64,000 nt of DNA, from assembly GCA_017528345.1 (NCBI GenBank), contig JAFXOX010000078.1, positions 1 through 64,000 on the forward strand. The letters run 5' to 3'. The DNA comes from Desulfovibrio sp. (GTDB taxonomy: Bacteria > Desulfobacterota > Desulfovibrionia > Desulfovibrionales > Desulfovibrionaceae). This document shows, in pieces, positions 8,516 through 17,290 of this stretch; the stretch's first letter is position 1; each line of letters begins with the position of its first letter. A program made the translations under genes and the position numbers. The notes under the pieces were generated by a model that searched no databases, was not told the origin of the DNA, and saw nothing but the letters and a program-made list of their open reading frames with translations.

Positions 8516-9076
8516 ATGTGTGCATCGGTCAAAGCAACACCCACAGTCCCTCTTCCGGCAACAGATACGTCTGGCAAGCGTCCGAGTAAAAACCCGCTCA
8601 GGGCCATTCGGCGTAAATGTTTGGACTGTAGCGGTGGCAGCACCCTCGAGGTCAAAGAATGCGTCATGAATCAGTGCGCACTCTGGCCGTTTCGCTTTGG
8701 CCGCAATCCGTATCTTGCACAAGCTCAAGAAGAACCTGAAGAGGCTTTAGAGAGCCTGGAAGAACGCTCAGCGCAGCAACCTGCCGCATCTGAGGCAGCT
8801 TGTGACCTGCCTAAAGCATCACACCTTGCAGAGCAAAATGAGGATGCAGCCGCTCCTCTGCCAGCAGAAGCTCAAACTCCTCAAAGGACAAGCAACACCA
8901 ATCTGCAGCAAAACGCCTCTGCCCCTTGTCACAAGCAGGCAACGGAAAGCACGCCAAATTCCTCTCCGCAGCCTCTTGCGCCGCAAGATTCTCTTTCCAA
9001 ACCCCATCCTGTGAAAAAGAAAAAGCCTGCTCGCGAAATCCCTGAGCAGGCCATGTCTCTTCTCGATTTTTGCTGA
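8516..9076 (+). CDS. Cys4-motif small protein with Pro/Ala/Gln-rich tail
   Basis: The N-terminal part contains NPLRAIRRKCLDCSGGS and a second Cys pair, with cysteines near residues 35, 38, 49 and 54, followed by WPFRFGRNP. This is a short conserved domain familiar from phage and integrative-element proteins of unknown function; four Cys suggest a zinc knuckle. Residues 65-186 are low-complexity (Glu, Ala, Pro, Gln, Ser) with a basic KKKKPAREIP stretch near the end. ATG 8516 was chosen over 8450 because AAAGGAAC precedes it and the longer form adds unrelated sequence. The gene is divergent from the dotI-icmB run, a possible regulatory neighbour. Confidence 0.7.
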   Translation: MCASVKATPTVPLPATDTSGKRPSKNPLRAIRRKCLDCSGGSTLEVKECVMNQCALWPFRFGRNPYLAQAQEEPEEALESLEERSAQQPAASEAACDLPKASHLAEQNEDAAAPLPAEAQTPQRTSNTNLQQNASAPCHKQATESTPNSSPQPLAPQDSLSKPHPVKKKKPAREIPEQAMSLLDFC

Positions 9077-9228
9077 GAAAGCAGTCTTTTTGGCAAAGCC
9101 TTAACTGAAGCAGCAACAGGCGGACGGCAGACCCAGGCATGCCGTAGGCGTGTCACCTTTGCCTCGATCGACACACCGCTTTGCGCGCTCTTGCCCCATC
9201 GCCGCATCACAAAAGCCATGCCCCAAAG

Positions 9229-10164
9229 CTATTTGAGATGCATCTGATCCCGATCCATCTGCATGACCCATTGTGACATGGGAGAAACACCGGCTGACTC
9301 CTTGGTCGCAAGCCATTGAATTTCCGACTTTCCTCGTTCCATCAAGGCCCAGTTGGTGAATTCCATACCGAGAATAAGGGAAGGATTTGGTCCTTCCAAG
9401 GCCCTGATATTGCAGATTTTGCAGCTGCTCCAATAGACGATCAGCGGTCTGTCCGCGGCATGGAAATAGACAAGCAGAACCGCAACCTGGCTATTTTTTT
9501 TGAATTCATGCTGCGTCTGCGCAAGCGCGTTCAGGAAAATCTGCACGGCCATGCCCGATGCCGACACATCTGAGACAAGAATGGTTTCCTGATCTGAACC
9601 ATAGCGATACTGCAAAAGCGGTGACCCAAAATCTCCGGTTTCCCGCGGCAAAGGCTGATCATCGGCAAGAGGCCACAGTGCGATGACCCGTACCCTGTCC
9701 TTGGGCGGCTCAATGCGATGAAAGAGACGGCGTTCACCGGAACCAATTTCCGCGGGAAAATCAACGATAAGCGTGGAGCGCCGTGACTGATTACGCAGTT
9801 CCCTGATCACGGAGTGAAATTTGTGAATGGCCACGCCTTCCTTGGAAATAATGCGATAAAAAACCTCCACGCCCTGATTGCAGAGATCCGGCGGCAAAAG
9901 GCTCAAAGCTTCCAATTCAAGGGTATTTGTCCCAATTCTGCCCAAAAAGCAGGAAATGGTGTGATAATGGATATCTTTATTGTGGAGATTGACTTCAAAG
10001 ACATTGTTCTGCATCTGCGCGTCCTCAAGCATCTTGCGCAGTACAGACTGCCTTTTCTGCAGCTCCTGCTGCCTGTGTCTGAACTTCAAAAAGGCCACAG
10101 TCAGCGTCACAGCTACGGCAACCGCCACCACAAGAAAAACAATATTCTGCATTTGGCTCACCAT
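9229..10164 (-). CDS. Membrane-anchored PilZ-like protein
   Basis: A 311-aa protein with an N-terminal transmembrane helix (about residues 7-26) and a short basic stretch after it. The cytoplasmic part contains RRLFHRIEPPKDRVRV followed some 50 residues later by VSDVSASGMAVQI; the Arg-rich block plus D-x-S-x-x-G is the cyclic-di-GMP binding pattern of PilZ domains. Such proteins link c-di-GMP level to envelope or motility functions. It stands alone, with no adjacent c-di-GMP enzyme. The spacing between the two motifs is somewhat longer than usual, so the assignment is moderate. Confidence 0.6.
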   Translation of the reverse strand: MVSQMQNIVFLVVAVAVAVTLTVAFLKFRHRQQELQKRQSVLRKMLEDAQMQNNVFEVNLHNKDIHYHTISCFLGRIGTNTLELEALSLLPPDLCNQGVEVFYRIISKEGVAIHKFHSVIRELRNQSRRSTLIVDFPAEIGSGERRLFHRIEPPKDRVRVIALWPLADDQPLPRETGDFGSPLLQYRYGSDQETILVSDVSASGMAVQIFLNALAQTQHEFKKNSQVAVLLVYFHAADRPLIVYWSSCKICNIRALEGPNPSLILGMEFTNWALMERGKSEIQWLATKESAGVSPMSQWVMQMDRDQMHLK

Positions 10165-10311
10165 CAGCTCTTCAGCGTGAAAACCCCGTCATGAAGGATC
10201 GGGAGGAAACGCTGCCTACATGATATTCCTTGATTAGCTACAAAGAGCCGTCTCACCTCTGGGAGAACAACAGATTTTCCAGGAAATCCCATCAGGCACG
10301 GCAAAAAAACG

Positions 10312-11361
10312 CTAGCGACCTGCCCCAAAGCGCTGCTTGATGCTGCGAACAACTTCACCCACCACAAGCGCACTCACAAAACAGCCTGTGCCGGCAACCA
10401 TGGCCTTCTCCAAGGGATCAGCGATGGGCAGCCAGGCAAGCAGGATGAGAAGTACCGGCCAGTGATAGAGATAGATATCAAAGCTTCTGCTATCGAGGTA
10501 TCTGACAAGTGAACTCTGGCTGATGACAGGGCAGTCACGAACGAGCTTGCGTGCACAGAGCACAAAAATGGCAATGAGACCGAACTGCTTGACGAGCTCG
10601 AGCAGTTGCAGCAGGAAAAGGCCGGCCTTGGGATAGCCGCTTATGTCATCGCCTGCCAGAAAACCGCAGCAGGCATCAAGCACATAGATGACAGCAACCC
10701 CAAGCACAAGCCACGGCAGGACACAGCGGCCCTGCAAGCGTGCGCAGACGGCATACTTGCCCATATTGAGAAGATAGCCGGCAAAAAAGTGCACGCCGTA
10801 AAGCGCTGAACGGTCAAGGTGAAATTGTGTGGGAAAGAGTTGGGCTGCCTGGTGTACAGCCACAAGGGCAAGAAAAATGATGGCGCAGACTTTGGGACTT
10901 GCGTAAATCTTGGCATAGCGGCAGGCCTCGCGTCCGACAAAGGCCACGATATAGGTTGTGAAGAGTGCCATGAGAAACCAGAGGGCATCGGCATTGACGC
11001 CAAAGGGATATTCCGTAAGCAGAATGGTAAGCGGATTGCGGCCCTCATAGCGCACGTCACCGGAAAGACAAAAGAGCGGTAAAAACCAGAGTACCAGCAC
11101 GCCCGCATAGGGCAGAAGCAGGCGCCGGATCTTCTTGGCGGCGAGTTCGCCGATGGATTGGTATTTGTGCAGATCGTAGAGGCAGAAGGAAAAGACAAAG
11201 CCTGAGGCAAAGAAGAGCAGTGGCACCTGAAAATCATTGGTCAGGATCTTAAACGGCGGCCACCCGTAGCGAATGCTGTGGTTGACGACAATACAGAGGA
11301 TGGCAAACAGCTTAAGCAGAGAATAGTGGCGGGTATCATAGAGCTGTGTTTTTTCGGGCAT
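10312..11361 (-). CDS. Acyltransferase 3 family integral membrane protein
   Basis: Polytopic protein with about ten hydrophobic segments. It begins with the family hallmark LLKLFAILCIVVNHSIRYG, whose His is the presumed catalytic residue of acyltransferase-3 enzymes, and ends with DIYLYHWPVLL, also typical. These enzymes transfer acyl groups to extracytoplasmic sugars. ATG 11361 was preferred to an upstream ATG at 11448 because AAGGACGG precedes it and the upstream extension is not membrane-like; length 349 aa fits the family. Substrate cannot be told; no polysaccharide genes are near. Confidence 0.8.
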   Translation of the reverse strand: MPEKTQLYDTRHYSLLKLFAILCIVVNHSIRYGWPPFKILTNDFQVPLLFFASGFVFSFCLYDLHKYQSIGELAAKKIRRLLLPYAGVLVLWFLPLFCLSGDVRYEGRNPLTILLTEYPFGVNADALWFLMALFTTYIVAFVGREACRYAKIYASPKVCAIIFLALVAVHQAAQLFPTQFHLDRSALYGVHFFAGYLLNMGKYAVCARLQGRCVLPWLVLGVAVIYVLDACCGFLAGDDISGYPKAGLFLLQLLELVKQFGLIAIFVLCARKLVRDCPVISQSSLVRYLDSRSFDIYLYHWPVLLILLAWLPIADPLEKAMVAGTGCFVSALVVGEVVRSIKQRFGAGR

Positions 11362-11599
11362 AATTGTTCCGTCCTTGAGGAGTCCTTGCCAAACGGTCAA
11401 AGTCCCGGATGGGCTTATTGTCCGCACATGGCAGCTCAAGTATAGCACAACTGCTAAAAAACGTGAACCCTAGCACTTTGGATAGCATCTGCCCCGTAAA
11501 CCCCGGCCAAAAAAGCAAACACCTTGCCATTCCAGGCGTTTCTGAGTAGTTTTTCCCAAGGTTTTCTGCCAAGGCCTGCCACTCCCAAAGCCCACGGAA

Positions 11600-12622
11600 A
11601 TGTCTGCCATGTCCAAACAACCCATATCAGCTCCGGACGCGCAAAGTTTGCGAAAACAGCATGGCAATGCCCATGTTTTGCCTCAGACCAGACTTTCTGC
11701 CCTGCTTGCAGCCTGCTGTGAGCAGATGCTCAGGCCCGAAGCCCTGCTCAAGCTGGAAGACAATGTTGCGCCATTGCCCGCCGACTTCTGCCTGATCACT
11801 CGTCAGGAGCAGGATATGCTCTACAACGAGGCCATCAGGATTCGCTATCCCAAAATCCTTGAGCTTTGTATCAAGCTCTACGGCATGCAAAGCGCAGATC
11901 TCCTGCCCAAACTCTGCACAGAGATGCTTGTCCCCCCCAGAGCTCGTGAGACCCAAAGCGTGAAATTTGCCGCCTTTGCCAGGCTCTACCATGCGGGAAT
12001 TTCCCTTTCCTGGTGGCTTTTTGGTCTGGAAAGCCCCCTGCTCACACCATTGCGGGTTGAGGAGCTGCCCTGTGAGATGTCACTGGCTGATCACATCCGT
12101 ACCATGCGCTTCAAGCAGGGGTGGAATGAGCTTGAATCCCGCTGGATGATCACCCAGACCCACAGCAATACCCAGAAAAAACTGGAACACAGAATTCTCT
12201 GCCGGCTGATGAGCGGGCTTCCGCAGATCCGACTGTTTCCCGTCATGCCTTCCGTTGTTGAAGTCTTTCAGCGCCTTGAAAATACAGTGCTCACCTATGT
12301 TCTGCCCAAAAACAGCGAGGACTGGCTCAAGGACTGCATTTCGCTTTTGCAGGCCTCTCCCTGGCGTTGCTGCGTGCTCATGCTTGTCCGCCAGGGCAGC
12401 ATTTCCCACTGGCAGGTCGTTAAGCAGCGCCCACGACGCAAATCAGAGCGTCTCGCCTATGTGCTCAACCTGCTTTTTGATCTCTTTGGGGAAAACGAAG
12501 GGCTTACGTACTACCTGCGTGTGCTCAATGAAGAGGCCAAATGCCTGGGTTTTGTCAATCTTTCTGAAGTTGTACGAGATGCTGTATGGAGCCGGGACGC
12601 AATCCTCCACGCAAAGGGCTGA
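11600..12622 (+). CDS. Unknown 340-aa protein
   Basis: A soluble protein without signal peptide, rich in Leu, Cys and Trp, with segments such as SWWLFGLESPLL and a basic KQRPRRKSERL near residue 277. I recognise no family. It is divergent from the acyltransferase and its 3' end overlaps the next gene (starting 12586) by 37 nt in another frame. Alternative start at 11609. Base usage is like its neighbours. Possibly a cargo or transfer-accessory protein of the element. Confidence 0.6.
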   Translation: MSAMSKQPISAPDAQSLRKQHGNAHVLPQTRLSALLAACCEQMLRPEALLKLEDNVAPLPADFCLITRQEQDMLYNEAIRIRYPKILELCIKLYGMQSADLLPKLCTEMLVPPRARETQSVKFAAFARLYHAGISLSWWLFGLESPLLTPLRVEELPCEMSLADHIRTMRFKQGWNELESRWMITQTHSNTQKKLEHRILCRLMSGLPQIRLFPVMPSVVEVFQRLENTVLTYVLPKNSEDWLKDCISLLQASPWRCCVLMLVRQGSISHWQVVKQRPRRKSERLAYVLNLLFDLFGENEGLTYYLRVLNEEAKCLGFVNLSEVVRDAVWSRDAILHAKG

Positions 12623-13197
12623 CGCGCTTTCGCAGTCTGCAGATCATCAACAGCCCCGATGATCCCCAGGAAGTTCATTCCATCGACTTGCTGGCACCTC
12701 GTGGCGTGCCTGGCCGGTTCACCGGTTTTTTCGGCAGCGATGCCCCCTTTATCGCCTGTATCCATAAAACCCTGCTCAAGGCCCATCAGTCCCTGCGCTT
12801 CTTCACCCTCTATGCTGAGGGTGGCGACCTGCAGCCCCATCCCCAATCTCCGGAAGAGCTTGCTCAGAAAAAGATGGTGGCCCTCGACACCTCCACAAGT
12901 CAGTTTGTCCGCTCGCTTGTGCAGACGATTCTGGGCATGCCCCTTGAACGTGACAATCTCGCAGGCCTCCTTGGCAGTCACCCTGAACTGCTCAACGTCC
13001 TTTGGGCAGACACGCGTTTTGCCCACGTCAAGGCCTTTCAATGGCGCTGTGATTTTCCACTGCCAGGTGGCACAAACTTTCCCGGCATGCGCCTGATCAC
13101 CCTTCGGGATCCCTCCTCCATTCACTACGTACAATGTGTCGACCCGCGCATTCAACGCGAGGACATTTGCGTTGTCTGCTACCCAGGCAAACGGTAG
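12586..13197 (+). CDS. Unknown 203-aa protein overlapping the upstream gene
   Basis: Follows the 340-aa unknown gene with a 37-nt overlap, so the two are probably co-expressed and may work together. No signal peptide, transmembrane helix or known motif is visible; the protein has a central segment SQFVRSLVQTILGMPLER and a C-terminal part with several aromatic and Cys residues. No strong ribosome binding site precedes 12586, in keeping with translational coupling. Confidence 0.55.
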   Translation: MEPGRNPPRKGLTRFRSLQIINSPDDPQEVHSIDLLAPRGVPGRFTGFFGSDAPFIACIHKTLLKAHQSLRFFTLYAEGGDLQPHPQSPEELAQKKMVALDTSTSQFVRSLVQTILGMPLERDNLAGLLGSHPELLNVLWADTRFAHVKAFQWRCDFPLPGGTNFPGMRLITLRDPSSIHYVQCVDPRIQREDICVVCYPGKR

Positions 13198-13524
13198 CAC
13201 GCAAAACGCTGTTTGCCGGGCCTCGGCATGCGCTGAAAAACAACCGTCACGCATCGGCTATGACGTTCACACACATCCTGCTGCCTACGGATTTCAACAA
13301 CGTATCACCGCAATGAAAAGCAGATGCACGTTGTAACAGGTGATATGGTCGTTGCCAATGCTTCCTGCAAACACAAAAAACGCAGCTCTCCAATCGCGCA
13401 GATCTTAGAAAACGTGGAACGTTTTGCTTACCAACGGTTTATGGGGAGGAGTTCTGGGACTCAAGGACGCAGTCTGCGGCAAAAAGCAGACAGCTATTTG
13501 TTTTGTTTCATCATAACATGGAGG
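13198..13524. other. Intergenic region without recognised gene
   Basis: About 330 nt between the 203-aa gene and the hairpin upstream of the secreted repeat protein. A frame at 13324-13659 overlaps the following gene and has no plausible start. The promoter of the secreted protein gene is expected here but was not resolved. Confidence 0.5.
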
Positions 13525-13565
13525 CGGCGCTTCCTCCTCAGGCCTTCCCCTGAGGCTCCGCGCCG
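13525..13565 (+). promoter_or_regulatory. Two-part hairpin in the leader of the secreted repeat protein
   Basis: Outer arms CGGCGC (13525-13530) and GCGCCG (13560-13565) enclose inner arms CCTCAGG (13536-13542) and CCTGAGG (13549-13555). The structure ends 8 nt before the ATG at 13574, a position where a ribosome binding site would be expected and none is visible. It may control translation or stabilise the mRNA. Confidence 0.5.
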
Positions 13566-13573
13566 AAAAACTT

Positions 13574-14038
13574 ATGAAAACGCTTTTGCTCTCACTTGCG
13601 TTGATGGTGATTTCCGCCTCTTCGGCATCGGCATGGTCTTTGAGAATGGATGGTGGTGACGTTCGCTATGAATGCCGGCAGCTTGGCAGTGACATCGAAT
13701 GTCGTGCCAATGGTAAAGTCTTTGGCTGGGCGAAACAGCGGGGAAGCGACATTATCTATACAGACAGTCGCAACAGCACCATTGGATCGGTTTCCCGCAT
13801 GGGGAACAAATGGCAATTCAAGGGATCTCACGGTGCAACATTAGGCTACGCGGAACGCGAAGGTCATACGATCGTCTACAAGAACGGTTCAGGCAGAATT
13901 CTCGGCTACGCAAAGCGCGAAGGTGCGAGAACAACCTATACCAACGCCGGAAACAGCCGTATCGGTACCGCAGACACAGATGCTCTGCCTCTTCGCCCCT
14001 TGCCACTGGAGACGTGGCTTAAAAACGGTGGAAGATAA
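13574..14038 (+). CDS. Small secreted repeat protein
   Basis: A 154-aa product with a clear Sec signal peptide (residues 1-20, cleavage after ASA). The mature part consists of four to five imperfect repeats of about 21-23 residues with the pattern G-x-A-x-R-x-G then Y then G (for example LGYAKREGARTTY), suggesting a small beta-solenoid or beta-barrel in the periplasm or outside. The gene is monocistronic, between a leader hairpin and a terminator. I do not recognise a named family. Confidence 0.65.
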   Translation: MKTLLLSLALMVISASSASAWSLRMDGGDVRYECRQLGSDIECRANGKVFGWAKQRGSDIIYTDSRNSTIGSVSRMGNKWQFKGSHGATLGYAEREGHTIVYKNGSGRILGYAKREGARTTYTNAGNSRIGTADTDALPLRPLPLETWLKNGGR

Positions 14039-14066
14039 GAGCTTCGCCTCTGCCAAACACGCACCC

Positions 14067-14101
14067 CCCCACAAAGCCTCAAAGGCCCTGTGGGGATTTT
14101 T
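14067..14101 (+). terminator. Intrinsic terminator of the secreted repeat protein gene
   Basis: CCCCACA (14067-14073) pairs with TGTGGGG (14089-14095), with a further GCC/GGC pair inside the loop, followed by ATTTTT. Confidence 0.75.
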
Positions 14102-14194
14102 GTACCATACAGGAAGACTGTTCCCAAAACTTGACAGACAAATCAGCCAGTCAAGCGTGTTGACATGTCTTTCATCATCCGTTTTCACGGCATC

Positions 14195-17100
14195 TCAAGC
14201 TGATTTTCTTCCTAAAAAGCGACTCACCATGGCAAAAAACAGAGGCGTCAGGTACAGACCCAACACTGTCGCAGTCAGAACACCTCCCACAACAGTTACG
14301 CCAACGGCATTCTGGGCTCCAGAGCCTGCCCCGCTATTGAAGGCCAGGGGAAGAACGCCTACAACAAAAGCCAGGGAAGTCATGATAATGGGGCGCAGTC
14401 GCTGCCGCGAGGCCCGGCGAATGGCTGTGGAAAGTTCCCATCCTTTAGCGTGAAGATCGCGTGCAAAAACAATGATAAGAATGGCATTTTTCGCCGCAAG
14501 TCCCATAACGGCCAAAAGACCTATATGAAAATACACTCCATTACTCATTGCCATAAGCCATGTTCCGGCCACTGCCCCCAAAATGCCGGATGATACAACG
14601 AGCAGCACAGCCAGGGGAACGCTCCAGCTTTCATAGAGGGCTGCAAGACAGAGAAAAACCGCCGTCAGGGAGAGCCCATAGAGCAGACCAACCTGTGAGC
14701 CTGCCTGCTTTTCCTGCCAAGACATGCCCGTCCAGGCAAAGCCAAAGCCTTCAGGCATATGGGCTGCCAGTTCCTCCATGGCCAACATGGCCGTGCCGCT
14801 GCTGCCACCGGGGGCAGCCTCTCCCATGATTTTTACCGCTGGGCCCCCCTGATAGCGTTCCAGGCGCGGCGACCCCATGGCATCACCCACAGTAAGAAAG
14901 GTCGGAAAAGGAACCATACCACCTGCGGCATTGCGCACATAATAGCGGGAGAAGTCACTGGCCTGCGCCCGATAAGGGGCGTCGGCCTGCATATAGACGC
15001 GTTTTGTGCGCCCCCTGTCGCTAAAATCATTGATATACACGCCCCCCCAGTACGCCGCAATGGCGGCGTCGATATCGCCCTTGTTCAGGCCGTGAGCCAT
15101 GGCCTTATCCACATCCACCGTCACGTTATACTGCGGCACATCATCAAGGCCGCCAGCCCGCACATTGACAAGTCCAGGATGCGCCCGGGCCCGCTCAAGC
15201 AGCTCGTCACGAGCGGCCATAAGTGCCTCGTGCCCGCGTCCGGTCAGATCCATAAGCTCGAATTCAAAACCGCCTGCCCGTGCCATTTCGCGGATGGTAG
15301 CCGGACGAAAGAATATGATGCGCGCCTCCGGCTCATCGCGAAAACGCCGTTGTAGTCTTTGCTGAATGGCGGCCACTTCCATGTCCGGTGTCGTACGTGT
15401 GTCCCAGTCGTTCAGAATGATGTAGAGCTGTCCCACATTCTGTCCTGCGCCAAAGAAGGAGTACCCGGCTACCGTGAGTAAGTTGCGCACAACGGCCTTT
15501 TCCTGCGTGAGAATGTGTTCGCGTATACTTGTCAGCACAGCTTCGGTGCGCTCCATGCTCGCCCCTGGCGGCAGTTGCACAAAACCGTAGAAAGCCCCCT
15601 GATCTTCTTCTGGCACAAAGGATGTTGGCAGTCGCAAAAGCACAACAATTGACACAGCCACAGCCACAGCAAACATGCCCAAGACCATCCATGGACGCCG
15701 CAAAAGTCCTCGCACCTGCGCCGTATAGCGTGTGGCACAGCGCTCAAAGCCCTGGTTGAATGCTGCAAAAAAACGAATATGCGTTGTGTGGGGACGCAAC
15801 AGGGCAGCGCAGAGGGCTGGAGAAAGTGTCAGAGCAACCAGAGCAGAAAGCAGCATAGCCGTGACGATAGAGATGGAAAATTGCCTGTAGATGATACCCA
15901 CAGAACCTGGCATGAAGGCCATGGGCACAAAAATGGAGGCAATAACAAGGGCAACGCCCACAAGCGCGCCACTGATTTGCCGCATGGAATGGCGAGTGGC
16001 TGCAGCCGGCGGCAAAGCCTCTTCGACCATGACCCGTTCGACGTTTTCCACAACCACAATGGCGTCATCCACCAGGAGACCTGTGGCAAGCACAATACCA
16101 AACATGGTGAGGGTATTGACGCTATACCCACAAAGCGCCAGCACGGCGAATACGCCCAACAACACAACCGGAATGGCAATCATAGGAATGAAGGTGGCCC
16201 GCCAATTCTGGAGAAAAAGGAATATCACAAGGCAGACCAAAACCACAGCTTCCATCAATGTGCGATAGACTTGCCGCAGGGAAATTTCCACAAAGGGCGT
16301 GGTGTCATAGGTGATGACGTACTCCATCCCTGGCGGGAAAAATGCCGCAAGCTCCTTGATTTTCGCCTTGATGGCCTGTGCCGTATCAACGGCATTGGCA
16401 CCCGGAGCCAATCCGAAAATAAGGGTTGCTGCTGGCTTGCCGTTGATACGAATGACATTGTCAAAACGTTCTCCGGCAAGCTCTACACGTGCTACCTGAC
16501 TGAGGCGCAGCACTGAGCCGTCGGTATCCCGCTTGAGAATAATGCGTTTGAAATCGTCAACACAGGTCAGACGCGAAGAAGCGTTGACCATGATATTGAT
16601 CTCCTGTCCTGCAGCGATAGGCCAGCCTCCCACCTGCCCGCCAGCTGTCTGACTGTTCTGCTCCCGGATGGCGCGGGCTACATCTGAAGGATTGAGGCTA
16701 TATTGTGCCATGCGGACCGGATCAAGCCACACGCGCATGGCATATTGAGAACTGAGTGTTGTCAGCTGCCCTACACCAGGCACGCGACTGAGCGGCTCCT
16801 GCAGATGACTTGCCAGATAGTCACCCAGATCTCCGGCGTCCATACCTTCGCGGGAAATAAGCGCCATAATGAGCAGAATGCCTGCCGAGGATTTGCTCAC
16901 CCGCAAGCCCTGCCTTTGCACTTCTTCCGGCAGCATGGGGGCTGCCAATTGCAGTTTGTTCTGTATTTGCACTTGCGCAATGTCGATATCGGTGCCATGA
17001 GCGAAGGTAAAGGTCAGCGTGGATGTGCCTGTGGCGTCACTTTCCGAGGCCATATACAAAAGACCGTCGATGCCGCTGATCTGTTGCTCAATGATTTGCG

Positions 17101-17284
17101 TCACCGTGTCTTCCATGGTCTTGGCCGATGCACCGGGAAACTTGGCTGTGACAATCACCTGCGGCGAAGCGATTTCCGGAAATTGCGCCACAGGTAATGT
17201 GATAAAGGCCAAACTCCCTATCAGCATGACCACGATGGCGAGCACCCAAGCAAAAACAGGGCGGCTGATAAAGAAGTCAGACAT
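14195..17284 (-). CDS. RND multidrug efflux pump, AcrB/MexB (HAE1) family
   Basis: Inner-membrane proton-driven drug exporter. The 1029-aa length is normal for the HAE1 family. It begins MSDFFISRPVFAWVLA as AcrB homologues do, has the two-fold arrangement of twelve helices with two large periplasmic loops, and carries the proton-relay pair in GLLVDDAIVVVENV near residue 405. It is the last gene of an MFS-MFP-RND operon, 6 nt after the MFP gene. No outer-membrane factor gene follows, so the pump must borrow a TolC-like channel from elsewhere. Confidence 0.93.
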   Translation of the reverse strand: MSDFFISRPVFAWVLAIVVMLIGSLAFITLPVAQFPEIASPQVIVTAKFPGASAKTMEDTVTQIIEQQISGIDGLLYMASESDATGTSTLTFTFAHGTDIDIAQVQIQNKLQLAAPMLPEEVQRQGLRVSKSSAGILLIMALISREGMDAGDLGDYLASHLQEPLSRVPGVGQLTTLSSQYAMRVWLDPVRMAQYSLNPSDVARAIREQNSQTAGGQVGGWPIAAGQEINIMVNASSRLTCVDDFKRIILKRDTDGSVLRLSQVARVELAGERFDNVIRINGKPAATLIFGLAPGANAVDTAQAIKAKIKELAAFFPPGMEYVITYDTTPFVEISLRQVYRTLMEAVVLVCLVIFLFLQNWRATFIPMIAIPVVLLGVFAVLALCGYSVNTLTMFGIVLATGLLVDDAIVVVENVERVMVEEALPPAAATRHSMRQISGALVGVALVIASIFVPMAFMPGSVGIIYRQFSISIVTAMLLSALVALTLSPALCAALLRPHTTHIRFFAAFNQGFERCATRYTAQVRGLLRRPWMVLGMFAVAVAVSIVVLLRLPTSFVPEEDQGAFYGFVQLPPGASMERTEAVLTSIREHILTQEKAVVRNLLTVAGYSFFGAGQNVGQLYIILNDWDTRTTPDMEVAAIQQRLQRRFRDEPEARIIFFRPATIREMARAGGFEFELMDLTGRGHEALMAARDELLERARAHPGLVNVRAGGLDDVPQYNVTVDVDKAMAHGLNKGDIDAAIAAYWGGVYINDFSDRGRTKRVYMQADAPYRAQASDFSRYYVRNAAGGMVPFPTFLTVGDAMGSPRLERYQGGPAVKIMGEAAPGGSSGTAMLAMEELAAHMPEGFGFAWTGMSWQEKQAGSQVGLLYGLSLTAVFLCLAALYESWSVPLAVLLVVSSGILGAVAGTWLMAMSNGVYFHIGLLAVMGLAAKNAILIIVFARDLHAKGWELSTAIRRASRQRLRPIIMTSLAFVVGVLPLAFNSGAGSGAQNAVGVTVVGGVLTATVLGLYLTPLFFAMVSRFLGRKSA

Positions 17285-17290
17285 CCTCGC

